Shown piece after piece: positions 22,041 to 30,099 of a DNA stretch of 33,012 bases. The notes under the pieces are model-generated. The model ran no database searches, was not told the DNA's origin, and saw nothing but the letters and a program-made list of their open reading frames with translations. Position numbers and translations under genes: made by a program. Source of the stretch: an uncultured Clostridia bacterium (GTDB taxonomy: Bacteria; Bacillota; Clostridia; Christensenellales; Aristaeellaceae); NCBI GenBank assembly GCA_944362695.1, contig CALVTQ010000105.1, positions 1-33,012 of the forward strand. The letters are read 5' to 3'. Every line of letters starts with the position of its first letter. Positions within the stretch are counted from its first letter, which is position 1.

Positions 22041-22128
22041 TCATGATACAGCAAATCCGCTTGCCATGCAATACAAATGAGAGCCGCCCAAAGACATCCC
22101 TCTGTTTTGTTGACTTCACACGCAGATC
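22041..22128 (-). repeat. Duplicated terminator-promoter segment, copy A
   Basis: This 88-base segment is closely similar to 24843-24933. Read leftward it holds the last codons of the HD-kinase gene, a hairpin (AGAGGGATGTC with GGGCGGCTCTC) with a poor U-tract (ATTTG), then TTGCAT (22071-22066), 17 bases and TATCAT (22048-22043). The promoter serves the small kinase at 21538. The shared sequence starts inside coding DNA but in a different frame from copy B, so it has supplied the HD-kinase's stop codon. Confidence 0.75.
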
Positions 22129-23279
22129 CAATCCACTCGCCGCGCTTCCCAGCTGTGCGGCGGCTCCAATTTGCCCAGCATCCTGCCGATCGCGGCCTCC
22201 GGCACAGCGTCACGCCGGTTCGCGTTGCGCCGCAGATTTTCCGTCCATTCCGTCTCCAGATACACGATGCGCACCGACGCGCCGTAGCTTTCAAACAGCC
22301 CGATCAGGCTCGCGCGCGTGGCCTGCGTGAGGTTCGTCGCGTTCCATACGAACGGACGCTTCGCGCGCAGATATTCCCGCGCCCGCTCCTTGGCCGCCTG
22401 CGCCACGCGGCCCTGCTCGTCCGTCGGGTCAACGCCCATCTCCCCGCGCAGTTCGTCGAGGCTCACCACCGGCATGCCCGGCAGATTGCGGCCGATCCAC
22501 GTGTCCTTGCCCGTGCCCGGCAGCCCGCTCATGAGCACGACCTCGCCCCAAGTGTCGTCGTATACGCCGTACGCGGGCTGCACATTCCTGCCCTTGAAAT
22601 ACGCGCGGCGGGTGTGGCTGTCGGCAAATTCCGCCGCGCCGTGGCGGCATCCACATTCCTCGGCATACGCGCTGCACAGCTGCACATTCTCCATCAGCCT
22701 GTCCGTGTCCGCCGCGATGCGCCCGCGCACATCCGCCGCCGCCAGCGCACACAGCATCTCCACCGTCACGCCGCACATGCCGCCGTCCTGCGCGATCTGT
22801 ATCAGCAGCCTCTGCGAATCCTCGCGCTCCATGACGTGCACGGGCAGCATGTGCCGCCTCACCAGCAGACAAACGCCCTCGCGGAACGCCATCGCCCGCG
22901 GCGTGCCGCTCATGCCCAGCTCCGTCCAAAGCAGCTCGCGTGCCATGCGCGACCCGATTGCGCCGTGGTTGGGCGACGTCCAGCGCCCGTCCATCATCTT
23001 CGTCGTGGGGATCTTGCCGTTGTCGTGAAGCAGCGCCGACGCGGCCAGCAGATCGCGCGCGCCCTCGTCCATCGCCCTGTATGCCGGGTCATCCGCCAGC
23101 GCGCGGCAGACCATTCGCGTGTGCGCGCCCGCGTCGCCCTCGCCGTGAAAAGCCGGATGCTGCGGCGTGCCGTCCAGCTTCGCCAGCAGCGGCCCGACCG
23201 GCGAGCGCGCTATGGCGTCCCAGTCCCATGCATATTGGGGCAGCTTGGGCAAAAGCGCCCTCAGCGCGTCCATGCTCAT
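22116..23279 (-). CDS. HD-domain phosphohydrolase fused to a polynucleotide 5'-kinase-like domain
   Basis: The 387-residue protein joins two domains. Residues about 40-190 form an HD phosphohydrolase with metal ligands H53 (GDAGAHTRM), H85-D86 (ALLHDNGK), H105 (SPNHGAIG) and probably D183. Residues about 245-385 form a P-loop kinase with Walker A GLPGTGKDT (252-260), then SLDELRGEMG. There D275 and R278 match the D-x-x-R active site of T4 polynucleotide kinase. NATNLTQATR and YLETEWTENLRRNANR complete the kinase. The gene overlaps the RNA ligase gene by ATGA, with GGGAGG 5 bases upstream. Predicted role: preparing broken RNA ends, the kinase adding a 5'-phosphate and the HD domain perhaps removing 2',3'-cyclic or 3'-phosphates. 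Domain calls are firm; the substrate is inferred. Confidence 0.87.
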   Translation of the reverse strand: MSMDALRALLPKLPQYAWDWDAIARSPVGPLLAKLDGTPQHPAFHGEGDAGAHTRMVCRALADDPAYRAMDEGARDLLAASALLHDNGKIPTTKMMDGRWTSPNHGAIGSRMARELLWTELGMSGTPRAMAFREGVCLLVRRHMLPVHVMEREDSQRLLIQIAQDGGMCGVTVEMLCALAAADVRGRIAADTDRLMENVQLCSAYAEECGCRHGAAEFADSHTRRAYFKGRNVQPAYGVYDDTWGEVVLMSGLPGTGKDTWIGRNLPGMPVVSLDELRGEMGVDPTDEQGRVAQAAKERAREYLRAKRPFVWNATNLTQATRASLIGLFESYGASVRIVYLETEWTENLRRNANRRDAVPEAAIGRMLGKLEPPHSWEARRVDWICV

Positions 23280-24091
23280 GCGTCCCTCCCCGGCAGCTCC
23301 GGCGCAAACAGGTCCTCCGGCGCGCAGGCCAGAGCGTTGGGCACGATCGGCCTGTTCAGCCAATGCGTGTCCGTTTCCGCAATCGCCTGCACAAAGCCCA
23401 GCCGCACATATTTCACGCGCCCGGCAACCTCGCCGCCCTTCTCGATCTTGACGTAAAGCCCTTCCATGATGCCGCTTGCGTCCGTCTGGGAAATCACCAG
23501 CTCCGCGTCGAGCCCGGCGCGCTCCGCCGTCTCGCGCAGATTCTGCATATGCCGCGCCGTGATGTATTTCGACGGGCCGATCAGCCGCAGAAGCTCGTCC
23601 TTCTCGCGCATCTCGCCCTCAAAGAGCACCGGCACATGGCAGACGGGCAGCGGCGCCAGCAGCCCATGACGCGACGCCGTATCCAAAAAGCGCCCGCTCT
23701 CCCTGTCCAGCACGTCAAATTCCATGAAGTAATGCGGCAGCGCGTCGTAATACACCGTGTGCTTGGCGTACATCCACTCGCCGTACATGATATACCGGCT
23801 GCCCAGCACATCCTGCAGCGCCGCCCGGTGCGCGCCTGCCCATTGCTTGAGCAGGTCATAGTGCCGCTCGCGCCAGCCGCCGGTCAGATACCGTCCCCGG
23901 CTCTGCAGCAGCAGATTGCCCTCGCCGTCAAAGGAAACCGCGCTGTTCGCCCCGTCGATCTTTTCCTCCACGACGATGTGACGCCCCGCAATCTGCGAAA
24001 ACGGCACCTGCGTCAGGTCCTCGTCGCCGCTTTGCAGGCGCGAGCCCTCGATATGCGGCGTTCTCGGGTATTTGATGATCGAAAAATCCAT
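23276..24091 (-). CDS. ATP-dependent RNA ligase (nucleotidyltransferase superfamily)
   Basis: The 271-residue protein carries the ligase motifs in order: motif I VEEKIDGANSAV with the AMP-accepting K44, LQSRGRYL (62-69), GEWMYAKHTVYYDAL (104-118), motif IIIa YFMEFDVLD (121-129), motif IV EGLYVKIE (210-217) and motif V GRVKYVRLGF (224-233). This is the RNA_ligase (PF09414) pattern with no DNA-ligase OB or zinc modules. It should adenylate a 5'-phosphate and seal it to a 3'-OH. Its start lies 13 bases after the methyltransferase stop and its end overlaps the HD-kinase start by 4 bases. End-healing and sealing activities are thus translationally coupled. RNA rather than DNA as substrate is the family expectation. 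Confidence 0.9.
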   Translation of the reverse strand: MDFSIIKYPRTPHIEGSRLQSGDEDLTQVPFSQIAGRHIVVEEKIDGANSAVSFDGEGNLLLQSRGRYLTGGWRERHYDLLKQWAGAHRAALQDVLGSRYIMYGEWMYAKHTVYYDALPHYFMEFDVLDRESGRFLDTASRHGLLAPLPVCHVPVLFEGEMREKDELLRLIGPSKYITARHMQNLRETAERAGLDAELVISQTDASGIMEGLYVKIEKGGEVAGRVKYVRLGFVQAIAETDTHWLNRPIVPNALACAPEDLFAPELPGRDA

Positions 24092-24104
24092 GCCATACCT
24101 CGCT

Positions 24105-24803
24105 TTATGCGTCGTCTATCGTCGCCGCCATGAACAGATGCCCCGGCACGCCGTCAAACTGCAGGCGCGTGCATCCCGCGCTTTCAAACAGCGCCGTCAG
24201 CCTCTCGCGCGTGAGCAGATGGATGTGCTCCGGGTTGTCGTCGGGCTTGGACGGCACCGTGACCACCACGCATCGCCGCGCCAGCCGCACGGCCTCTCGC
24301 ACGGCAGTCTCCACGTCCGGGATATGCTCGAGCACCTCCAGCAGCGTCACGGCGTCAAATGCACGGTCCGGCAGGCCGCTGCGGCATATGTCCGCCTTCA
24401 TCGCCGTCAGATTCGTCACACCGCCGCGCGCGATATCGCCCAGAAACTCGACGCGATGCGCAAGGATGTCCGCGCTCATCACCCGGATATCCGGCAGTGC
24501 GCACAGCAGCAGGAACAGGAACGCGCCGCGCCCGCTGCCCACATCCAGCACGCTCTGCGGCCACACCGCGCGCAGATAGCCCAGCGCTTTTTTCACGCGC
24601 GGCAGCGCCTGCTTCTCCTTGAAATGATACAGGCTGAGCCCGGCCGCCCGGCCCGCGTCGTGCAGCGCCGCAAGCTCCGCCTCTGTCAGCGCATCAAGCG
24701 GCATCTGCATCCATCGCGGCGCAAGCTCCGGCACGCCGGTGCGCATCGCATGCCCGCGCACGTATGCCGCCTCCAGCATCGCAGGCGTCATCGTCCTCTC
24801 CAT
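24105..24803 (-). CDS. Class I SAM-dependent methyltransferase of the RNA-repair cassette (possibly Hen1-like)
   Basis: The 232-residue protein has motif I SVLDVGSGRGAFLFLLL (84-100), an acidic post-I segment SADILAHRVEF, and TLLEVLEHIPDVETAV (153-168) followed by VVTVPSKPDDNPEHIHLLTRERL (180-202). E156-x-x-E159-H160 with a downstream HIH resembles the metal site of Hen1 3'-terminal RNA 2'-O-methyltransferases. However, ExxEH also occurs in ordinary class I methyltransferases, so that link is a hypothesis. It is the first gene of the cassette, with AAAGGAGG 7 bases before the ATG and a clear promoter. Methylation of a repaired RNA end would fit its position beside a ligase and a kinase. Confidence 0.82.
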   Translation of the reverse strand: MERTMTPAMLEAAYVRGHAMRTGVPELAPRWMQMPLDALTEAELAALHDAGRAAGLSLYHFKEKQALPRVKKALGYLRAVWPQSVLDVGSGRGAFLFLLLCALPDIRVMSADILAHRVEFLGDIARGGVTNLTAMKADICRSGLPDRAFDAVTLLEVLEHIPDVETAVREAVRLARRCVVVTVPSKPDDNPEHIHLLTRERLTALFESAGCTRLQFDGVPGHLFMAATIDDA

Positions 24804-24842
24804 GCGCGTTCCTCCTTTCCGCCTTTGCACGATCATGATGTT

Positions 24843-24933
24843 TCATGATACAGCATCCGCGCGCGCTTTGCAATATGCAAAAAGAGAGCCGCCCGAAGAC
24901 AGCCCTCTGTATGGTTTACTTCACCCGCAGATC
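24843..24933 (-). repeat. Duplicated terminator-promoter segment, copy B
   Basis: Read leftward, it holds the last codons of the sigma-partner gene, a strong terminator (11-bp stem AGAGGGCTGTC with GGCGGCTCTCT closing a UUCG-type loop, followed by TTTTT), then TTGCAA (24873-24868), 17 bases and TATCAT (24850-24845). This promoter drives the methyltransferase-ligase-HD-kinase operon. Copy A at 22041-22128 is its diverged duplicate. Confidence 0.8.
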
Positions 24934-26310
24934 GACGATGCCGCATTCGCGCGCCGCATCGTCAAACGCATAGCTCGCGCCGCCGGTCACATTGAGGAAC
25001 ATGTGCGCGAGGTCGCTTTCGTTCACGATCCACGCCATGTTCACCGTCGCGCTCTCGCCAGGCGCAAGGCGCGCGATGTAGTTGCCGCCGTTGCCGGTGT
25101 CCGGGCGCGGGCTCCAATAGCCCATATCGCCCATCGCAGCCGCGCTGTCGCCGGAAATTCTGTCGATGCCGTTGCCCGCAAGCTCCGCGTCCGTCACGAC
25201 GGTGAGCCTGCCGCCGTCCTCGGCGATGCGCATCAGCGCGCCGTTGTACAGCACGTCCTCGAGTGCCGCGTCCGTCCCGTTGGTGTAGGTCAGCGTGACA
25301 TAAACCAGCTTCTGCGCGCTCTGCTCCGTGCGGATGACCGTATCCAGCGTGTTCACGCCGTCGCCGGTTTTGATGTACGACAGCGTGTTTGCGACGAGCT
25401 TCCCGTCCGCGCCCATGGTGCCTTGCCAATCCTCCGGCACGCCGTCGCTAAGCAAACTCAAATCATCCGCAATCTGCACGCTGTCCACGCGCACATTCAC
25501 GACCGCATCCTCCGCATTGCTGCAATGCGCCGGAACGCCGAACGCCTCGCCCACGCCGTGCAGCGCGATATCGCCCGCCGCGATGCTCACGGGCCGCTCG
25601 TCCGCGATGGCCTCCGCGTACTCAAAGCCCCACGGCAGCAGATCCGCCGTGTCGATCATGACGTCCGTCTGCTCAATCATCATGTTCTCGGCGATCCTGA
25701 TCGCGTCTTCCTTGCTCACGTCGTCGCCGATGAACAGCGTGACCACCCAGCCATATTCCGGGCAGAGCGTGACGATCCGCTGGTTGAACGTACCGTCCTG
25801 CCGCAGGTCGTCAAAGCGCAGATAGACGCCCTCGCGCCCGGCGAACGTGCGCTGCTCGCTCTCCACGACGTTTTTGTCCGTCACGCTCAGCGCGTCTTCG
25901 CCGCCGCCCGCGAGCAGCATGCGGCTGATCGACACGCCGCCGTGATGCGGGGTATCCGGGCTGGCGATGCGCTTGTCCTCCGCGCGCCAGACCATGCCCT
26001 CCGGCACGTAGCCGGGCGTAAACGCGATGTCCGCGACCTTCTCCGGCACGGCGGTCTCGCCCTGCGAGGCGACTTTGATCTCGACGCTGTATGCGCCGCG
26101 CTGCTCGAGCGTCATGTGATACGCGACGGCAGCCACCGCGACCGCCGACACGCAAACCACACATAGCGCCGCCAGCACCATGGCCCGCGCGGGCGTCCAC
26201 GACCTTTTCCTCTCACCCGCAGACAACTGCCTGTTTACCTCCATGCGCACGCGCTCGCCAACCATCTCCGGCAAATCCGGCGCGGCGTTCCTCGCATCCC
26301 TGATCTTCAT
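24916..26310 (-). CDS. Membrane-anchored anti-sigma-like protein with large extracytoplasmic region
   Basis: The 464-residue protein has a short cytoplasmic N-terminus (about 1-40, basic before the membrane), one transmembrane segment (about 41-63, ARAMVLAALCVVCVSAVAVAAVA), and about 400 external residues. The external part begins with a segment containing IAFTPGYVPEGMVWR, reminiscent of DUF4367/DUF4179-type sigma partners, followed by a beta-rich C-terminal part. It overlaps the upstream sigma factor gene by ATGA and has AAAGGAG 8 bases before the ATG. By position and topology it is the regulator of that sigma factor, holding it at the membrane until an external signal. No catalytic motif is visible, and the signal is unknown. 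Confidence 0.8.
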   Translation of the reverse strand: MKIRDARNAAPDLPEMVGERVRMEVNRQLSAGERKRSWTPARAMVLAALCVVCVSAVAVAAVAYHMTLEQRGAYSVEIKVASQGETAVPEKVADIAFTPGYVPEGMVWRAEDKRIASPDTPHHGGVSISRMLLAGGGEDALSVTDKNVVESEQRTFAGREGVYLRFDDLRQDGTFNQRIVTLCPEYGWVVTLFIGDDVSKEDAIRIAENMMIEQTDVMIDTADLLPWGFEYAEAIADERPVSIAAGDIALHGVGEAFGVPAHCSNAEDAVVNVRVDSVQIADDLSLLSDGVPEDWQGTMGADGKLVANTLSYIKTGDGVNTLDTVIRTEQSAQKLVYVTLTYTNGTDAALEDVLYNGALMRIAEDGGRLTVVTDAELAGNGIDRISGDSAAAMGDMGYWSPRPDTGNGGNYIARLAPGESATVNMAWIVNESDLAHMFLNVTGGASYAFDDAARECGIVDLRVK

Positions 26311-26795
26311 TCCGAAATCTCCTTTCCGAGCATGTCGCGCAGCTTCTCCCGCGCGCGGGCCAGCCGTTTCGCGGCCGCGCCCTCCGTGATGTGCAATGTT
26401 TTGGCGACCTCGCGCACGCTGAAATCCTGCAAATAATACAGCGTCACCGGCAGGCGCAGCGCCTCGGGGAGCGCGCCGATCGCCCGATAGAGCGCGGCAT
26501 AATCCTGCGGCCCGTCTGTCTGCGCGATCTCCTCCGCCCGCTCGCCCATCGCCTCCAGCGACACCGTGCGCCCGCGTTTGCGGATGATCGTGTAACATTC
26601 GTTGATCAGAATCCGCGTGAGCCACGTTTTGGCGTGCGCGTCGTTTCGCAGCGTCCACAATTTGCCGAACGCTTTTGCGACCGTCTCCTGCATGGCGTCG
26701 GCGATGTCCGCGTCGCTTTTGAGGATGGCGCGCGCCGTCACGTAGAGCTGGCGCTGGCTCTGCAGGATCAGCGCCCCCAATTCATCTTTTGTCAC
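26307..26795 (-). CDS. ECF-type RNA polymerase sigma factor (sigma-70 family)
   Basis: The protein of about 162 residues has sigma region 2 (ADIADAMQETVAKAFGKLWTLR, KTWLTRILINECYTIIRKRGR) and region 4 (LPEALRLPVTLYYLQDFSVREVAKTLHITEGAAAKRLARAREKLRDML), the compact ECF layout. It recruits RNA polymerase to a stress or envelope regulon. I prefer the GTG at 26795, which has AAAGGCGG 7 bases upstream. An in-frame ATG at 26819 (170 residues) lacks a ribosome site. TATAAT at 26878-26873 lies upstream, but no good -35 box accompanies it. The gene is coupled to its membrane partner by an ATGA overlap. Confidence 0.92.
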   Translation of the reverse strand: MTKDELGALILQSQRQLYVTARAILKSDADIADAMQETVAKAFGKLWTLRNDAHAKTWLTRILINECYTIIRKRGRTVSLEAMGERAEEIAQTDGPQDYAALYRAIGALPEALRLPVTLYYLQDFSVREVAKTLHITEGAAAKRLARAREKLRDMLGKEISE

Positions 26796-26888
26796 ATCCT
26801 CACCGCCTTTCTCGCCCATTAGACGCGCGCGATGCCAAAATATCCCGGAGATTTCGAAAATTTCTCATTTATATTATATCACACGGCG

Positions 26889-26920
26889 AAAAAGCGGCCC
26901 TCCCGCGCTGGGAGAGCCGC
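26889..26920 (-). terminator. Terminator of the GH3-GtrA operon
   Basis: GCGGCTCTCCC and GGGAGGGCCGC form an 11-bp stem with a 5-base loop, followed by TTTTT on the minus strand, about 30 bases past the GtrA stop. On the plus strand TGTTTTTGG follows the stem, so it may also block transcription the other way. Confidence 0.85.
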
Positions 26921-26949
26921 CTGTTTTTGGGAATTGCGGGGAGGCCGGA

Positions 26950-27516
26950 TTACTTCTTGGCCTCGCCCTCGGGGAAGATGATCTTGTTGACGAAGAAGAA
27001 CACGACCATCGAGACGCCGCCGTTGAGCACGACCGTGCCGATGTTATACAGCCACGCCGGGACGAAAGCGCCCGCCACGCCGGACCAGATGCAGTTGATC
27101 GAGTTGACGATCACCGTGATCACACAGAACGCGAGGACATACCACGCGATCTGCGGGCCGACCTTGCCCTTGCTGCGGAAGACGAAATTGCGTTGGATCG
27201 GGAAGTTGACGCACTCGCCGATGACCATCGCGATCATGTAGGCCAGGAAGTAGCCCAGGCCGCCGACCTTCGCGCCGCCCTCGACCACGGCATAGCCGAA
27301 GATATTCCACGTGAACGGCTGACCAAAGAGCGACGCCTGAATGCCCGGCCAGCCGAAATCGACCGCCCACAGCGACTTGAACGCATTGGGCAGGAACGTC
27401 AGAATCGCATGCTTGAACACTGTGATCAGGTTGGACACGATGACGAACAGGCCGCCCTCGCGCACCCACTTGGCCGCCGACGGATGCTTCGCGGCGAAAT
27501 CATCCCAGAGCTTCAT
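26950..27516 (-). CDS. GtrA-family membrane protein
   Basis: The 188-residue protein has four hydrophobic segments. The first follows WVREGGLFVIVSNLITVFKH, and the later ones include GYFLAYMIAMVIGECVNFPIQRNFVFRSKG, AWYVLAFCVITVIVNSINCIW and GGVSMVVFFFVNKIIF. The segment NFPIQRNFVFRS is the GtrA signature. GtrA proteins are thought to flip lipid-linked sugars or assist cell-surface glycosylation. An insertion between the first and second spans (about 45-75) makes it slightly longer than the usual 120-150 residues. The ATG follows the stop codon of the GH3 gene directly, with AAGGAGG 8 bases upstream inside that gene, so the two are co-translated. Confidence 0.88.
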   Translation of the reverse strand: MKLWDDFAAKHPSAAKWVREGGLFVIVSNLITVFKHAILTFLPNAFKSLWAVDFGWPGIQASLFGQPFTWNIFGYAVVEGGAKVGGLGYFLAYMIAMVIGECVNFPIQRNFVFRSKGKVGPQIAWYVLAFCVITVIVNSINCIWSGVAGAFVPAWLYNIGTVVLNGGVSMVVFFFVNKIIFPEGEAKK

Positions 27517-29954
27517 TTATTTGTCCTCCTTCTCGCTGATGAGCGCGTTGAATTCCTTGTTCCTGCGGCCCGAGCGCACGAAATCGGCGATCAGCCTGCC
27601 CACGCCGCGGAAGAAGTGGCCGTTGACGATGAACACGATGTCCTCGACCATCTTCATGGAGACCATGCCGCCCGTCATCTTCGCGATGGCGCGGAAGGGC
27701 ATGTTGTAGATGAACAGGATGTTGAGGTCCGGCACGCCCTTCGCCTCGGACTTGTCCTTCATGTTCGTCAGGATGCGGCAGACCAGACGCGCCACCGGGT
27801 TCTTGGCATACGACAGCTGGCAAATCGCGTCGTTGACGCCCAGCTCGCCCTGCCAATGGCCGTCGGGGATCTTGCGGCCCAGCAGCTTCTCGTATTCCGC
27901 ATCGCTGACCGCGCATACGTCGCCGCTCTCGTAGGCCGGCATGGACGGATACGGCAGCGCGGCATCCGTGCCCTTGACCGCGACATCAGCCGTCAGGCGC
28001 ACATCGGCGACGCTCGCCGCGACGCTCACCTGATACGTCGCCGTCTCGATTTCCCACTTGCGGGTCTTGACGTTGTAATAGCGGAACGCCTTGTCGTCAA
28101 AGGGAATCTCCACGCGCACGCTCTCGCCCGCTTTGAGGAAGACCTTTTTGAAGCCCTTGAGCTCCTTGGCCGGGCGGAACACCTTGCCGTCCTTGCAGCC
28201 GACGTAGACCTGCGCGACCTCCGCGCCGTCGACGCAGCCGGTGTTGGTGATCGTGAAGCTCACGCCCTTGTCCGTCGCGGTCAGGTCGCTGTACGCGAAC
28301 GTCGTGTAGCTCATGCCGTAGCCGAACGGATAGCGAACGGGCTTGCCCGCCTTGTCGAAGTAGCGGTAGCCGACGTAGAGCGACTCGCGGTATTCGCTGG
28401 TGCGCTCCTTCGCCGGGTAATACGCCGTGGACGCGCAGTCCTCCAGCGCCAGCGGCCACGTCTCGGCCAGCTTGCCGGAGGGGCAGACCTTGCCGGTCAG
28501 CGCGTCGAGCATCGCGCCCGCGCCCGCCTGTCCGCCTGTCCGCCGAGATAGCCGTGGATGATCGCGCGGTAGCCCTCCGTGGGCAGCTCGAACGGCGAGC
28601 CGCCGGAGACGACGAGCACCACGTTCGGGTTCGCCGCATGCACGGCGCGCACAAGCTCTTCCTGCGCCTTGGGCATCTTCATGTGCTGACGGTCGAGGCC
28701 CTCGCTCTCGCTGACCTCGTCAAGGCCGATGCACAGCAGCACGACCTCCGCCTTCTTCGCCAGCTCGACGGCCTGCGCGGTCAGGTCGCCCTCGGCCTTC
28801 ACGCCGGTGCGCACATAGCCCTGCGCGTAGCCCTCGAGCGTCAGCCCGCTGGCGCCGATGTCGTCCATCATGCTCTCCAGCTTCGTCGGGTTGACGACGG
28901 ACGAGCCCGCGCCCTGATAGCGCGGCTTCTTGGCGAAGTCGCCGATGAGCGCCACGCGCGTGCCTTCGGCCAGCGGCAGGATGCCGTCGTTCTCCAGCAG
29001 CACGATGCTCTCAGCGGCGCAGCTGCGCGCGATGGCGTGATGCGCGTCGATGTCAAACGCCTCGCCCGCGCCCGCCTGCGCCTCTTTCGTGGCGAACACG
29101 ACGCTCAGCAGCTCAGCCAGGCGCTCGTTGAGCACCTTCTCGGGCAGCTTGCCCGTGCGCACGGCATCGATGAGCTCGAGCGCGGAATCGGGACCCGGCG
29201 CGGGCATCTCCAGCGCAGAGCCGCAGCGTACGCCCTCGGTGTGGCTGTTGCTTCCGCCCCAGTCGGTGACGACAAAGCCGTCAAAGCCCCACTCCCTGCG
29301 CAGGATGTCCTGCAAAAGATGCTTGCTCTCGTTGGCGTATGTGCCGTTGACCATGTTGTATGCCGACATGATCGCCTTGGCCTTGCCCTCCTTGACGGCG
29401 ATTTCAAAGCCCGTCAGGTAGATCTCGCGCAGCGTGCGCTCATCGACGACGGAATCCATCGCCATGCGGCGTGCCTCCTGGCTGTTGACGGCGAAATGCT
29501 TGGGGCAGGCCGCCGCGCCCCGGCCCTGAATGCCGCGCACGTAGGCCGCCGCCATCTTGCCCGCCAGATACGGGTCTTCGGAGAAATACTCAAAGTTGCG
29601 GCCGCACAGCGGGCTGCGCTTGATGTTGAGGCCGGGGCCGAGTACGACCTGCACGCCGTTGACCGCCGCCTCCTCGCCCAGCGCATCGCCCAGCTTCTCG
29701 CCGAGCTCGGGATTCCACGTGTTCGCCATCGTCGCGGCCGTCGGGAAGCACGTCGCCGGGAGCGACGCGTTCAGGCCGAGATGATCGCCCGCGCCCGCCT
29801 GTTTGCGCAGGCCGTGCGGGCCGTCGGACAGGAACATCGACGGGACGCCCTTCTTCTCGAACGAGTAGGTCTCCCACGTCGTCTTGCCCTGAAGCAGCGC
29901 CGCCTTCTCCTCGAGGGTCAGCGCCGCGATGATCTTCTTGACATCCTGCTTCAT
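27517..29954 (-). pseudogene. GH3 beta-glycosidase gene interrupted by an 8-bp tandem duplication
   Basis: The 5' part (29954 to about 28530) encodes a GH3 catalytic barrel: LSDGPHGLRKQ (43-52), CGRNFEYFSEDPYLAGKM (117-134), ACPKHFAVNSQE and GFDGFVVTDWGG with the nucleophile D231. It also encodes most of the alpha/beta sandwich domain, including ESEGLDRQ with the probable acid/base glutamate. The frame is lost near residue 475, in LGGQADRRARARCSTR. The remaining part (28512 to 27517) encodes the end of the sandwich domain, a fibronectin-III-like domain and a C-terminal extension of about 130 residues. Removing one copy of the 8-base repeat at 28524-28544 restores one frame of 809 codons with the expected GGQAGAGAMLDAL junction. 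There is no signal peptide, so the intact enzyme would be cytoplasmic. It could be a true pseudogene, a reversible slippage switch or a sequencing error. Confidence 0.85.
28524..28544. repeat. 8-base tandem repeat causing the GH3 frameshift
   Basis: CCGCCTGT occurs twice, followed by CCGCC (2.6 copies). The reading frame is correct with one copy fewer. Slipped-strand replication over such a repeat readily adds or removes a unit. Confidence 0.8.
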
Positions 29955-29984
29955 CGGATGTCCACCACCTTCATCTGCGTTTTT

Positions 29985-30045
29985 TGTAAAAAAGGAAAAC
30001 CCCGTCCGTCCCGCCCAACACTAAGGTCGAGCTGGGCGGGCGGGG
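29985..30045 (-). terminator. Terminator of the esterase-GH3 gene
   Basis: On the minus strand CCCCGCCCGCCCA pairs with TGGGCGGGACGGACGGGG (outer and inner parts, with a short bulge) around a 15-base loop and is followed by TTTTCCTTTTTT. I see no clear promoter for the following GH3 gene in 29955-30099, so that gene may rely on read-through. Confidence 0.7.
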
Positions 30046-30099
30046 AACATTTTCCGGCATCAGCCCCGGCGATTCGTCAGGGCCGTGCGTAAATCAAGT

